Shown here piece by piece: positions 48,833 to 58,313 of a DNA stretch of 64,000 bases. Within the stretch, counting starts at the first letter, position 1. Each line of letters begins with the position of its first letter. Both the position numbers and the translations under genes were made by a program. The DNA is from Pseudovibrio denitrificans JCM 12308 (GTDB lineage Bacteria; Pseudomonadota; Alphaproteobacteria; Rhizobiales; Stappiaceae). The notes beneath the pieces were generated by a model. The model saw nothing but the letters and a program-made list of their open reading frames with translations. It was not told the origin of the DNA and ran no database searches. Location: the NCBI RefSeq assembly GCF_001310815.1, contig NZ_BAZK01000001.1, positions 186,001 through 250,000 of the forward strand, written 5' to 3'.

Positions 48833-50103
48833 TTATTCGGCTGGCTCTGTGGTATCCTGCTCGATCTCGGCATACTCAAGCACTGCATGGAACAGTACGT
48901 CGGCGCCTGCAGTTGCCCACTCTCTTGAAATTTCTTCGTCTTCATTGTGGCTCAGACCATCCACACATGGCACATGATCATGGCCGTTGGCGCAACACGG
49001 TTGATCCAGCAGGCATCGTGGCCTGCGCCGGAGATGATGTTGCGGTGGGAATAGTTCAGACGCTCAGCTGCGTTACGAACAGCGGTGACACAGCCTTCAT
49101 CGAAGGTGACTGGATCAAAGTGACCAACTGCTTCAATCTCAATGCCAAGGCCGAGTTCTTCTGCGATTTTTGGCGCTTCAGCTTCCAGCTTGGCTTTCAT
49201 GCCATCCAGAACGTCCTGATGCGGGGAGCGGAAATCGATGGTGAAGACGGTTTTGCCCGGAATCACGTTGCGACTGTTTGGATAGACATCGCAGTGACCA
49301 ATGGCACCCACAGCTTCCGGCTGGTTCTCCATGGCGATCTGATGCACCAGCTCAGTAATGCGTGCCATGCCCAGACCTGCGTTTTTACGCATTGGCATTG
49401 GGGTTGAACCGGTATGGCTGTCTTTGCCGGTGAGCGTGACCTGCAGCCACCAGAGACCCTGACCATGGGTGACAACACCGATGTCCTTTTCCTCAATTTC
49501 GAGGATTGGCCCCTGCTCGATGTGAAGCTCAAACATGGCATGCAGTTTGCGCTGGCCGACAGGCTCTTCACCGACGTAACCGATGCGCTTGAGTTCGTCA
49601 CCGAACTTCTTGCCTTCCGCATCTTCACGATCATAAGCCCAATCCTGGGTATGCATGCCTGCAAACACGCCGGAAGCAAGCATAGCCGGGGCAAAGCGGG
49701 TGCCCTCTTCATTGGTCCAGTTGACCACTTCGATTGGACGTTTGGTTTTAATGCCGCGCTCACGGATGGAGCGGATCACTTCCAGACCTGCAAGTACACC
49801 AAGCACACCATCATACTTGCCGCCAGTTGGCTGCGTATCCAGATGAGAGCCAATCATAATCGGATCGAGACTTGGATCTTCCCCTTCAAGGCGGGCGAAC
49901 ATGTTGCCCATTGTATCGACGTGCATTGTCATGCCTTCGGCTTCACACCAGCTGGTGAAAAGCTTACGGCCCTCGGCATCTTCATCTGTCAGCGTTTGCC
50001 TGTTGTTGCCACCACGGACGCCGGGTCCGATCTGGGCCATATCCATCAGGCTACGCCACAGTCTGTCACCATTAATACGATGATTTGAGCCAAGTTTACT
50101 CAT
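48833..50103 (-). CDS. Beta-ureidopropionase / N-carbamoyl amino acid amidohydrolase (M20 type), one frameshift
   Basis: 423 aa after correction. Metal ligands: GSHLDTQPTGGKYDGVLG near residue 85, NEEGTRFAPAMLASG near residue 130, and FELHIEQGPILE near residue 195. Substrate-binding NSRNVIPGKTVFTIDFR follows. The frame shifts at the GG 48969-48970; one extra C on the coding strand gives MIMCPCVDGLSHNEDEE, supplying the last metal His, and the protein ends at 48833. It hydrolyses N-carbamoyl-beta-alanine to beta-alanine, ammonia and CO2, the third reductive pyrimidine step; allantoate or hydantoin-derived substrates are alternatives. First gene of this operon. Confidence 0.88.
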
Positions 50104-50941
50104 AGGTCTCTCCGATAACGTCTTTTCAACGCCGTTTTATTTAACTTACCCGAGAAATATTCTTCTGAAATACAACGGGTTAGCTGTCGTTATTTAATCT
50201 CCCGAGGAGCATAAAACTGATAAAACCGATGAGGATATTCGCAGGATTCAAGCTCTATCTCTTTTTTGACATGCCAGACGGTCTGCAACCGCGTAAAGAC
50301 AGGTTGCAGGCAAATTATGTCAAAAATTCAATCTTCTAGATTTCCCGCAGGTTATTTTTCCCATTTGGAACAGATAGATGTAGTTTGCAGAGATCTATCG
50401 CTCTTGCAACAGCTTAACTCAGCTTAAATCTTGGATATTCCCCTCCCAAAACTTGGGGTAAATTGGACCAAACAGTCAATTATCTGTCAACCCACCTTCA
50501 AAAATGGATCAATTTCACCAGCCAACTTCAAAAATTCTCCTGATATTCCAATAGGTAAAACACTTAGAAGCCCTGCCAAATCCAGACAATAAGCGTGTTG
50601 CAGACAAGAAAACTCCACAGGTTCCTAAGGTTTTTTGATGAAAATATCCGATCTATCGGAATCAAAACCACCTCATTTGCTTACAAAAGAAAATAGCAAT
50701 CTGGAAAGGCGCATATTTTTGCATGTACTGCTAAACTTTTGCGCAAATGAGCTTAAACTTCATAAATATTGCAGAGCAACTTTACAGAATGCGTTGCAAA
50801 ATAAAGCTTTTCTTTGCTCAAATACGCCTTTTATTGTGCTTGTTTTATTTGCATTGCAGCATAATTATTCTACCCAAGAGATATTTCACGCTTGACTAAC
50901 TGATAGTTGCAGATATTTTTTTGACCGAGAGGTAAAAAATT
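50104..50941. other. 838-bp AT-rich divergent region between the pyrimidine and F420 operons
   Basis: It must hold promoters for both operons. It contains a nested inverted repeat (50263-50326, listed separately), a tandem AGCTTAA repeat near 50410, and CTTCAAAAAT twice about 35 bp apart (near 50492 and 50527). An open frame of 86 codons at 50635-50895 has biased AT-rich composition and no recognisable family; I consider it noise. It is the longest non-coding stretch of the window. Confidence 0.6.
50263..50326. repeat. Nested inverted repeat upstream of the pyrimidine operon
   Basis: Outer arms TTTTTGACAT (50263-50272) and ATGTCAAAAA (50317-50326), perfect over 10 bp. Inner arms CTGCAACC (50283-50290) and GGTTGCAG (50302-50309), perfect over 8 bp. 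It lies about 160 bp before the ureidopropionase-type gene start. It could be a structured leader RNA or a multi-site operator; it matches no riboswitch I recognise. Confidence 0.6.
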
Positions 50942-52081
50942 ATGCTGACTGCTGACCAAGCGCGACACCTGGGGGAAGTGCGAGGCTCAGATCTTCGGGA
51001 TCTGATGCAACAGGCCGCTACAGTAAAGCGCCAGTATTGGGGCGATACTGTCACCTACTCCCGTAAAGTTTTTGTGCCACTGACAAACATGTGCCGAGAT
51101 ACATGTACGTATTGCACATTTGTCAAACACCCCAGTTCGCCCGAAGCCAACATCATGACACCTGAGCAGGTGATGCGGACGGCGCGGCAGGGAGAAGAGA
51201 CCGGCTGCAAAGAGCTTCTCTTCAGCCTGGGTGAGAAGCCTGAGCTGCGTTACGAGCAAGCAAAAGCTGCTCTGGCAACGCTGGGTTACGGGTCCATGGT
51301 CAGCTATCTAGCAGATGCCTGTGAGATGGTTTTACGAGAGACAACCCTCCTGCCCCACGTGAATGCGGGTACGCTGAGCGATGAAGAGATCGATCAGCTT
51401 CGCCCTTACGCAGCATCCATGGGCATGATGCTGGAGACCACCAGCCGCCGTTTGATGAAAAAAGGTCAGCCGCACTATGGGTGCCCGGACAAAGCGCCGG
51501 TTCAGCGTTTGCGGACGTTGGAGCGGGCTGGTCAGAAGAAGATCCCGTTCACCACCGGCTTGCTGATTGGCATTGGCGAAACGTGGGAAGAGCGCATTGA
51601 GGCTCTGGAGGCGATCAACGAAAGCCATGCACGTCATGGACACATTCAGGAAGTGATCATCCAGAATTTCCAGCGTAAGCCGGGGATCGGGATGGAGAAT
51701 CATCCCGAACCATCGCTGGATGACATGTTGCGCACGCTGGCCGTTGCGCGCCTGATCCTGTCCCATGAGATCAGTCTACAAGCACCGCCGAACCTGAGCG
51801 AACGGCATATGGAGTACCTGAGCGCTGGCATCAATGACTGGGGCGGCATTTCTCCGGTGACCATTGATTTCATCAACCCGCAGCATCGCTGGCCTGTGAT
51901 TGATGAGCTGGCCCAGTCAACACGGCAAGCCGGGCAGAAGCTGGAGGAGCGGTTGACCGTCTACCCGAGCTATCTGCGTGAGAAGACCGAGTTTGTAGAT
52001 CCTGTCGTGCTTTCAAAATCCAAGGGGCTTTGGGAGCAAATGGGTTCCTCCGCCGCAGTTCAGTCAGGAGGCACCTTATGA
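50942..52081 (+). CDS. cofG: 7,8-didemethyl-8-hydroxy-5-deazariboflavin synthase, CofG subunit
   Basis: 379 aa radical SAM enzyme. The [4Fe-4S] motif CRDTCTYC is near residue 57 in VPLTNMCRDTCTYCTFVKHP. Together with CofH it makes the deazaflavin chromophore FO of coenzyme F420 from tyrosine and 5-amino-6-ribitylamino-uracil. Proteobacteria and archaea keep CofG and CofH separate, while actinobacteria fuse them as FbiC. Starts ATG 50942 (MLTADQARHL) behind GAGAGGTAAAA. The next gene overlaps by four bases. Confidence 0.95.
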   Translation: MLTADQARHLGEVRGSDLRDLMQQAATVKRQYWGDTVTYSRKVFVPLTNMCRDTCTYCTFVKHPSSPEANIMTPEQVMRTARQGEETGCKELLFSLGEKPELRYEQAKAALATLGYGSMVSYLADACEMVLRETTLLPHVNAGTLSDEEIDQLRPYAASMGMMLETTSRRLMKKGQPHYGCPDKAPVQRLRTLERAGQKKIPFTTGLLIGIGETWEERIEALEAINESHARHGHIQEVIIQNFQRKPGIGMENHPEPSLDDMLRTLAVARLILSHEISLQAPPNLSERHMEYLSAGINDWGGISPVTIDFINPQHRWPVIDELAQSTRQAGQKLEERLTVYPSYLREKTEFVDPVVLSKSKGLWEQMGSSAAVQSGGTL

Positions 52082-53351
52082 CGCTTCACAGTTTCCCTCA
52101 CTCTGCCAGTGATGCCTTGCGCTCACATGGGCTGAGCGCACCAACACACGATATTTTGAGCAAAGCACTGGCTGGTATCGAGATTTCAGAGGCGGATGGT
52201 GAACACCTGTTCCGAGCTCCGGCGCAAGAGTTTCCAGCCATTGCCTATGTGGCGGACACGCTGCGCCAGCGGGTGAATGGCGACAAGGTTGGCTTTGTGG
52301 TCAACCGGAACATCAACTTCACCAACATCTGCTACATGGGCTGCAAGTTCTGCGGCTTTGCCAAGCGAACGGAAGATCCCGACGCTGAATGGCTGGTACC
52401 GGAGCAGATCGTTGCCCGTGCTCAGGAAGCGTGGAACCGCGGTGCGACAGAGGTTTGCATTCAGGGTGGTCTGCACCCGAAGATGGAAGGCACCTATTAT
52501 CGTGAGATTGTTCTCGCGATCAAAAAAGCCCTTCCGGACATGCACATCCATGCGTTTTCACCGTTTGAGGTGTGGTACGGCGCAGCCAAGACCAAACAAT
52601 CCTATCATGCATTTTTGCAGGATCTGAAAGACTGTGGGCTCGGCTCGCTGCCCGGCACCGCGGCGGAGATTCTGGACACCGACATTCGCCAGCAGCTGAC
52701 ACGCAACAAGCTGAGCACCGAGAAGTGGGTGGAGATCATCAAGGCCGCGCATGAAGTGGGCATTCCGACCACGGCCACCATTATGTATGGCCATATTGAT
52801 GGGCCTGAGCATTGGGCCGCTCACATTGCCTTGTTGCGCGACATTCAGAAGGAAACTGGCGGTTTCACAGAGTTGGTGCCGTTGAGTTTCGTCCATTCAG
52901 AGAGCCCGCTTTATACGCTTGATCCAAAGAACGTGCGCCCCGGCCCGACAGATCTGGAAGTGCGCAAGATGCATGCGGTTTCTCGGATCATGCTGCATGG
53001 CTGGATCGACAATATTCAGGTGTCATGGACCAAGCTGGGACCAGAGTTTGCCTCTGATCTGCTGCAATGCGGGGTTAATGATTTGGGTGGCACGTTGATG
53101 AACGAGAGCATCTCCCGTTCTGCCGGTGCAGCGCATGGTCAGGAGATCACCGCACATGAGATGTGCAGATCATTCAGGATGCGGGCCGTCAGCCGATCCA
53201 GCGCAATACCGTTTATGATGTGATCAATGATTTTGCCGAGGGCCTGCCAGAGCAACAAGCACCGCTGATTGCACGCGCTAACTCCAGTCTTCTGAGCTTC
53301 CTGACAGAAGAGGATGGCGCTCCCGCAAAGGTGGTTGGAGGTGCCGGATGA
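52078..53351 (+). CDS. cofH: 5-amino-6-ribitylaminouracil:tyrosine 4-hydroxyphenyl transferase, CofH subunit, one frameshift
   Basis: 424 aa after correction. ATG 52078 overlaps the cofG stop (ATGA). Radical SAM motif CYMGCKFC near residue 83 in FTNICYMGCKFCGFAK; later EVCIQGGLHP and FSPFEVWYGA are CofH-typical. The frame breaks at about 53162: one more G after HEM gives EMVQIIQDAGRQP and the true C-terminus ending in KVVGGAG at 53351, which again overlaps cofD by four bases. The four-base couplings on both sides argue that the intact frame is real. Confidence 0.92.
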
Positions 53352-54322
53352 CGCAAAACGCACCTGTTAAAGTTACCCTGATTGCCGGTGGTGTTGGCGG
53401 CGCCAAGATGGCGGAAGGCCTTTATCATCTGGAAAATGTGGAGCTCTCCATCATTGGCAACATTGCCGATGATGATGCCTTCCACGGCCTTTGGGTATCG
53501 CCGGACATCGACACCCTCACCTACACTCTGGCCGACGTGATCGACCGCCAGCAAGGCTGGGGTGTAGCAGATGAGAGCCACCGAGCACTGGAGACACTTT
53601 CCAAACTTGGTGACGATACATGGATGTCTCTTGGGGATCGCGATTTCGGTCTGCACATCTACCGCACGCATCGCCGCCGTCAGGGCGATCGGCCAACGTT
53701 GATTGCGCAGGATATCGCCAGGAGTTTTGGGCTGACCTGTGACCTCATTCTGCCGACGGATGATGTGGTGCAGACACGTGTGAAAACCGATGCGGGTTGG
53801 CTGAGTTTTCAGGAGTACTTTGTCAAAGAGCGCTGCGCTCCTGACGTTCGTGAGCTGCACTACGACCATATTGAAGAGGCTCATGCGACTGAGGAGGCAC
53901 TGAAGGCATTGGCAGAAGCTGACCTAATTGTGATTGCGCCAAGCAACCCGCTGGTGAGCATTCTGCCAATCCTCAAGGTTCCCGGCATTCTGGGGGCGGT
54001 GAAAGCTGCGAAAGCGCCGAAGATTGGAGTTTCACCGATCATCAATGGCGGCGTTGTGAAAGGTCCGGCGGACCGGATGTTGGCCTCCCTTGGCTTCGAG
54101 TCCACGGTGTTTGGCGTTGCGCAGATTTATGCTGACTTTCTGGATTGCTTTGTCATCGATCATGCGGACGAGCAGCACATCTCAGCTATCAACGGATTGG
54201 GTCTGAGCACGTCACAAGACGCGATCCTGATGAAGACGCGGGAAGACAAGATGCGGCTGGCAACTGAGCTGTTTGCTATTTCTGGTGTAGTTGATCGTTC
54301 TGGCGAGGAGCTGAGCGCATGA
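53348..54322 (+). CDS. cofD: 2-phospho-L-lactate (or PEP/3PG) transferase CofD
   Basis: 324 aa. N-terminal nucleotide-binding LIAGGVGGAKMAEGLY near residue 13, followed by IGNIADDDAFHGLWVSPDIDT and TLADVID; later VIAPSNPLVSILPIL near residue 200. It joins the phospho-carboxylic acid moiety from the GPP-activated donor to FO, giving (dehydro-)F420-0. Which C3 acid it uses (2-phospholactate, PEP or 3-phosphoglycerate) cannot be read from sequence. Four-base overlaps at both ends. Confidence 0.95.
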   Translation: MTQNAPVKVTLIAGGVGGAKMAEGLYHLENVELSIIGNIADDDAFHGLWVSPDIDTLTYTLADVIDRQQGWGVADESHRALETLSKLGDDTWMSLGDRDFGLHIYRTHRRRQGDRPTLIAQDIARSFGLTCDLILPTDDVVQTRVKTDAGWLSFQEYFVKERCAPDVRELHYDHIEEAHATEEALKALAEADLIVIAPSNPLVSILPILKVPGILGAVKAAKAPKIGVSPIINGGVVKGPADRMLASLGFESTVFGVAQIYADFLDCFVIDHADEQHISAINGLGLSTSQDAILMKTREDKMRLATELFAISGVVDRSGEELSA

Positions 54323-54969
54323 CCGGATCAGCTCCTAAGACACTTGTTGTTGTGCCGGTGAAGGATTTTGCCAAGGCGAAGTCTCGTCTTGGGCCACATC
54401 TTGATGCCACTGAACGCGCAACTGTGGCGGCGAACCTGTTTGCGCAGACCCTTCGTTTTTTACAGGACTCCCAGAAACAGTGCAGCACCGCCTTTGATAT
54501 TGCTGTGGTGACCAGTTCGCTAGAAATCGCAGGCACTGTGAACGAATGCTCTGTTCATCTGATCCTTGAAGGTCAGGAAGATGGGCTGAACTCGGCACTG
54601 ACAACGGCAGCCCTTTGGGCCAAGGCTCATGGCTATGAGACGCTGTGCATTTTGCCAGCGGATATTGCAGCACCAGACTTCGATGAATTTGAGCGGCTTT
54701 TAAGCCTTGCTGGCTCACCGCGTTCTCTCGTGCTGTGCCCTGCCCATGACTACGGCACCAACGTGCTGATTGCGACGCCACCGGATGCGATTACCTTCAC
54801 TTACGGCAGTGCTTCTTTCCAGAAGCATCAGGCTCAGGCTGCAGAGCGTGGGCTGGACTGTGTGATTGCCCCCTCCTCCTCTTTTTCAAAAGATATCGAT
54901 TATATGGAAGACCTCGCAGACCTTCAGCCCCGGCTTCTTGCAAAACATGGCGACCGGAGAGCTGTTTGA
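54319..54969 (+). CDS. cofC: 2-phospho-L-lactate guanylyltransferase CofC
   Basis: 216 aa nucleotidyltransferase: TLVVVPVKDFAKAKSRLG near residue 8, LDATERATVAANLF, and the metal-site region LCILPADIAAPDFDEF near residue 113. It activates the C3 phospho-acid with GTP for CofD. In proteobacteria CofC specificity decides whether a classical, dehydro- or 3PG-type F420 is made. Coupled by ATGA to both neighbours. Confidence 0.93.
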   Translation: MTGSAPKTLVVVPVKDFAKAKSRLGPHLDATERATVAANLFAQTLRFLQDSQKQCSTAFDIAVVTSSLEIAGTVNECSVHLILEGQEDGLNSALTTAALWAKAHGYETLCILPADIAAPDFDEFERLLSLAGSPRSLVLCPAHDYGTNVLIATPPDAITFTYGSASFQKHQAQAAERGLDCVIAPSSSFSKDIDYMEDLADLQPRLLAKHGDRRAV

Positions 54970-55739
54970 TGCATACCCTATCTTTACACGCGATTCCGAA
55001 TATTCCGGAGATCAAACCGGGCGATGATCTGGCAGTCATTCTTGGTGATGCGATTGAAGCGGCTGGCCTTTCCTTACAGGACGGAGACGTTCTGACCTCT
55101 GCGCATAAGATTTTCTCCAAGGCCGAGGGGCGCATTGTCAATCTGGCAGACGTAACTCCTTCTGAGGAAGCCCAAGGCTATGCGAATGAGCTAAACAAGG
55201 ATCCCCGCAAAGTTGAGGTGATCCTGCAGGAGAGCACGCGTGTGGTTCGTCATTTCAAGCGTCCGACACAGAATGAAGGAACGATGATTTGTGAGCATCG
55301 TCTGGGCTTCATTTCCGCCAATGCTGCAGTTGATGAATCCAACAGCGGCGCGGATGAGACGTTGATTTTGCTGCCGGAAGATCCCGATGCCAGCGCTGCT
55401 CGCATGCAGGAAGCACTTTCCAAGCGTTTCAATGCGCAGATCGGTTTTGCCATTACCGACACATTTGGACGTCCCTGGCGGCTTGGTCAGGTGAATGTGG
55501 CGGTAGGCCTCGCCGGTGTTCCAGCAACTATCAAAGAACAAGGCAACTCCGATGCGCATGGGCGCTTGCTCAGTGTGACAGAGCCTGCTTTTGCAGATGA
55601 GCTGGCAGCAGCTTCCGGATTGGTGATCAGCAAAGCCGGACAGACTCCCGTGGTTCTATTCCGCGGCCTCAACTGGTCGTTTGAAGCAAGTTCAGCACAG
55701 GATTTAATAAGATCGAAGAAGGAGGACATGTTCCGATGA
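54966..55739 (+). CDS. cofE: Coenzyme F420-0:L-glutamate ligase CofE
   Basis: 257 aa. Signatures: [17 protein letters not shown] near residue 40, the conserved [18 protein letters not shown] near residue 160, and [18 protein letters not shown] at the end. It adds gamma-linked glutamates to F420-0 using GTP. It is the single-domain form; the C-terminal nitroreductase-like reductase domain that actinobacterial FbiB carries is absent. Coupled by ATGA to cofC and npdG. Confidence 0.95.
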   Translation: MMHTLSLHAIPNIPEIKPGDDLAVILGDAIEAAGLSLQDGDVLTSAHKIFSKAEGRIVNLADVTPSEEAQGYANELNKDPRKVEVILQESTRVVRHFKRPTQNEGTMICEHRLGFISANAAVDESNSGADETLILLPEDPDASAARMQEALSKRFNAQIGFAITDTFGRPWRLGQVNVAVGLAGVPATIKEQGNSDAHGRLLSVTEPAFADELAAASGLVISKAGQTPVVLFRGLNWSFEASSAQDLIRSKKEDMFR

Positions 55740-56404
55740 CATTAGCGATTATCGGAGGAACCGGGCCACAGGGTCAGGGACTTGCGCTCAGGTTTGCCCG
55801 GGCTGGCGTGCCCGTTGCACTCGGCTCGCGCGATGCTGCCCGCGGCAAGGACATTGCCGATGAGCTTATGACAAAGCTTCCGGAAGGCTCTGCAAAGATT
55901 GAAGGCATGGGCAACGAAGATGCTGTGGCAGCATCCACTGAATGTGTGATGCTGGCAGTGCCTTATGTGGCTCATGATGCAACTCTAGAAGCTTTGAAGC
56001 CGCATCTTTCTGGCAAGATCCTCATCGACATTGTTGTGCCGCTGGCGCCGGGTGATCCAAAGACGGTTGAAATGCCACCAGAAGGTTCAGCCACTGAGGC
56101 TGCTCAGGCGTTGCTTGGCCCAGATATTCCTGTTGTGGGCGCCTTGCACAATGTTTCTGCCACAACGCTGAACAATCTGGATTGGGCGATCAATTGCGAC
56201 ATCCTCGTGTGTGGTGACAGCCTTGCTGCCCGCAAGGTGGTGATGGAACTGGTCAACAAGCTGGATGTAACAACCTACAACAGCGGCAACGCAAAAGCGG
56301 CACGCTGCATTGAGGCGATCACCCCAATTCTCATTCGTCAGAATATTTCAAAAGCCGTGCCATTTACGCATGCGGGCATCCGCATCTGGGCACCAGATCA
56401 TTAA
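55736..56404 (+). CDS. npdG: NADPH:F420 oxidoreductase (F420-dependent NADP reductase)
   Basis: 222 aa, no transmembrane part. Rossmann motif [19 protein letters not shown] near residue 3 and [14 protein letters not shown] supplying NADP phosphate contacts; [16 protein letters not shown] near residue 140 and FTHAGIRIW at the C-terminus are family patches. It moves hydride between NADPH and F420, here most likely to regenerate F420H2 since no F420-dependent glucose-6-phosphate dehydrogenase is visible. Last of six genes coupled by four-base overlaps. Confidence 0.93.
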   Translation: MTLAIIGGTGPQGQGLALRFARAGVPVALGSRDAARGKDIADELMTKLPEGSAKIEGMGNEDAVAASTECVMLAVPYVAHDATLEALKPHLSGKILIDIVVPLAPGDPKTVEMPPEGSATEAAQALLGPDIPVVGALHNVSATTLNNLDWAINCDILVCGDSLAARKVVMELVNKLDVTTYNSGNAKAARCIEAITPILIRQNISKAVPFTHAGIRIWAPDH

Positions 56405-56437
56405 TTCCAGAACTTAACTTTCGTGGAGGAGAGACAC

Positions 56438-57471
56438 ATGGATTTTGGTATTTGCTTTAAAGGGTTTGTGGAACCTGATCGCGCAAAAGCGCTGGTTCGT
56501 CAGGCCGAAAATGCCGGCTTTAAATACTGCTGGTTTTATGACAGTCACATTTTGTGGCGTGAGAGCTTCGTCGCCATGGCAATGTGCATGGAACACACCA
56601 AAAACATGCGCTTTGGACCTTGTGTAACCAACCCAAACACTCGTGACTGGTCTCATGCCGCCAGCTTGTTTGGCTCCCTTGCCAAGCAGTCCGGCGGTCG
56701 TTTTGACATCGGTCTTGGCCGTGGTGACAGTGCTGTGCGCGTGATGGGCAAAAAGCCTGCACCGCTGAAGCGTCTGGAAGAGTTCACCCATGTGGTTAAA
56801 GCGCTGGTGCGCGGTGATGAAGCACAGTACGGCGAGTGCCCTGAACCAGTGAAGTTCCCATGGCAGATGGCTATGAACTGCCTGTTTGGGTTGCCGCTTA
56901 TGGCCCGAAAGCACTGAGCTCTGCTGGCCGCGTTGGTGATGGTCTTATTCTGCAAATCGCAGAACCAGGCATCTGTAAATGGCTGGGTGATCAGGCTGTT
57001 GCAGCTGGTGAGGAAGCTGGCCGTGACATGAGCAACTTCGGCATCATGGCAGCTGCACCGGCTCACACAGGCACTCTGGAAGAAGGCATTGAGAAGACCA
57101 AGTGGTTCCCAGCTATGGTGGGCAACCACGTGGCAGATATTGTTGAGAAATACGGTTCCAACACCGATCAGGTGCCAGCTTCTCTGACCTCTTACATCGA
57201 GAACCGTCGCGGTTATGACTATTCCAAGCACGGTCAGAGTGACAACCCGTTCCTGGACTTCATTACCGATGATATCGTCGAGAGCTTTGCGGTGCTTGGC
57301 CCACCTGAGAACCACATCGAGAAGCTGAATAAACTGAAGGATGCAGGCATCACGCAGTTCAATATCTATCTGGACAGCGGCGATGAAGAGAAGATCATCG
57401 CGGACTATGGCGAAAAGATCATTCCGGCTTTTAACGCAGACAACGCGAAAACACCGGAAGCTGTCAGCTGA
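56438..57471 (+). CDS. Luciferase-like F420-dependent oxidoreductase (mer-related, CPS_4043-type), one frameshift
   Basis: 344 aa after correction, from ATG 56438 behind GGAGGAGAG. N-terminal FGICFKGFVEPDRAKALVRQ and YCWFYDSHILWRE, then GPCVTNPNTRDWSHAAS and FDIGLGRGDSAVRVMG; these match the LLM group close to methylene-tetrahydromethanopterin reductase. The frame breaks at the GG 56862-56863; a third G gives VKFPWADGYELPVWVAAYGP. It is the only F420-using catabolic enzyme seen, 33 bp after npdG. Its reaction is unknown for the family. Pyrimidine context suggests reduction of a uracil-type double bond (my hypothesis). A terminator follows. Confidence 0.88.
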
Positions 57472-57474
57472 TAA

Positions 57475-57509
57475 AAACAGGCCGGGCTCCACGTGAGCTC
57501 GGCCTTTTC
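57475..57509 (+). terminator. Intrinsic terminator of the F420 operon
   Basis: AGGCCGGGCTC-cacgt-GAGCTCGGCCTTTT: a GC-rich stem with one G-T pair, followed by TTTT, four bases after the oxidoreductase stop. Confidence 0.85.
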
Positions 57510-57625
57510 TCTATCTATTGCAGAAAAACAACAATCATTAGAGTGAGCTGCCGCATCACAACTTTTCTACCAGAGTTTAGCTTGATAAGAGCACGTTGTT
57601 TTCGTAGGTGCTAACTTACTTATTA

Positions 57626-57650
57626 GCTGAGCGTGTATTTAAGGCTCAGC
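57626..57650 (+). other. Leader hairpin of rutR
   Basis: GCTGAGC (57626-57632) pairs perfectly with GCTCAGC (57644-57650) across an 11-base loop, ending 24 bases before the rutR start. A further imperfect dyad AGCAC-N13-GTGCT (about 57589-57612) lies just upstream. Either could be an operator or leader structure. Confidence 0.35.
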
Positions 57651-57674
57651 GCCTATGTAATTTTGGAAAAGAGT

Positions 57675-58304
57675 ATGGCTAAAGCTTCTGAGGCAAAAGG
57701 TAAAACACGAATTCAGATGGAAAAGACCGAGAAGATCCTCGCTGCGGCGCTGGATGTGTTCTCAACCTATGGATTTCGTGGCTCCACTATTGATCAGGTG
57801 GCTCAGCAAGCGGGATTATCCAAGCCCAACCTTTTCTATTACTACGACAGCAAGGACGCCATTCATGCAGAACTGATCGAGCGCCTGCTTTATGTCTGGC
57901 TGGATCCGCTGCATCAGCTCAACCCTGAAGGCGAGCCGATTGAAGAGATTTGCGCGTATGTACGGCGCAAGCTGGAGATGGCGCGCGATTATCCACGTGA
58001 GAGCCGACTATTCGCCAACGAGATCCTGCAGGGTGCTCCGCGCATCAAATCCTTGATTGCTGGACCATTGAAGTCACTGGTCGACGAGAAGACCGTTGTC
58101 ATTCAGGGCTGGATGGACGCCGGCAAGATTGCGGAAACGGATCCTTATCATCTGCTGTTTTCCATCTGGTCCACCACACAGCACTACGCTGACTTTGATA
58201 GTCAGGTGCAGACATTGCTGCCTGCAGACAAGTCTAAGGACCGGTTCAAAGAAGCAGCGTCTTACCTGGACCGGATGTTCCGCAAAAGCCTTGCCGCTGA
58301 ATAA
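57675..58304 (+). CDS. rutR: TetR-family pyrimidine regulator, RutR-like
   Basis: 209 aa from ATG 57675 (MAKASEAKGKTRIQ). Helix-turn-helix STIDQVAQQAGLSKPNLFYYY near residue 40. The C-terminal domain is the RutR/YcdC type: VWLDPLHQLN, RRKLEMARDYPRESRLFANE, SLVDEKTVVIQGWMDAGKI and WSTTQHYADF align in order with E. coli RutR, which binds uracil or thymine and controls pyrimidine utilisation. Placement right after the F420 operon and near dihydropyrimidinase supports a uracil-sensing role for this region. Confidence 0.88.
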   Translation: MAKASEAKGKTRIQMEKTEKILAAALDVFSTYGFRGSTIDQVAQQAGLSKPNLFYYYDSKDAIHAELIERLLYVWLDPLHQLNPEGEPIEEICAYVRRKLEMARDYPRESRLFANEILQGAPRIKSLIAGPLKSLVDEKTVVIQGWMDAGKIAETDPYHLLFSIWSTTQHYADFDSQVQTLLPADKSKDRFKEAASYLDRMFRKSLAAE

Positions 58305-58313
58305 GTCACTAAT

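Noticed and set aside
50463..50479. Possible RutR box (TTGGACCAAACAGTCAA)
   Set aside because: It only loosely resembles TTGACCA-N2-TGGTCAA: an extra base on the left and a broken right arm. A binding assay would be needed.
50635..50895. 86-codon plus-strand frame in the gap before cofG
   Set aside because: It lies in very AT-rich DNA, has no recognised family, and I see no ribosome site at a good distance; more likely chance.
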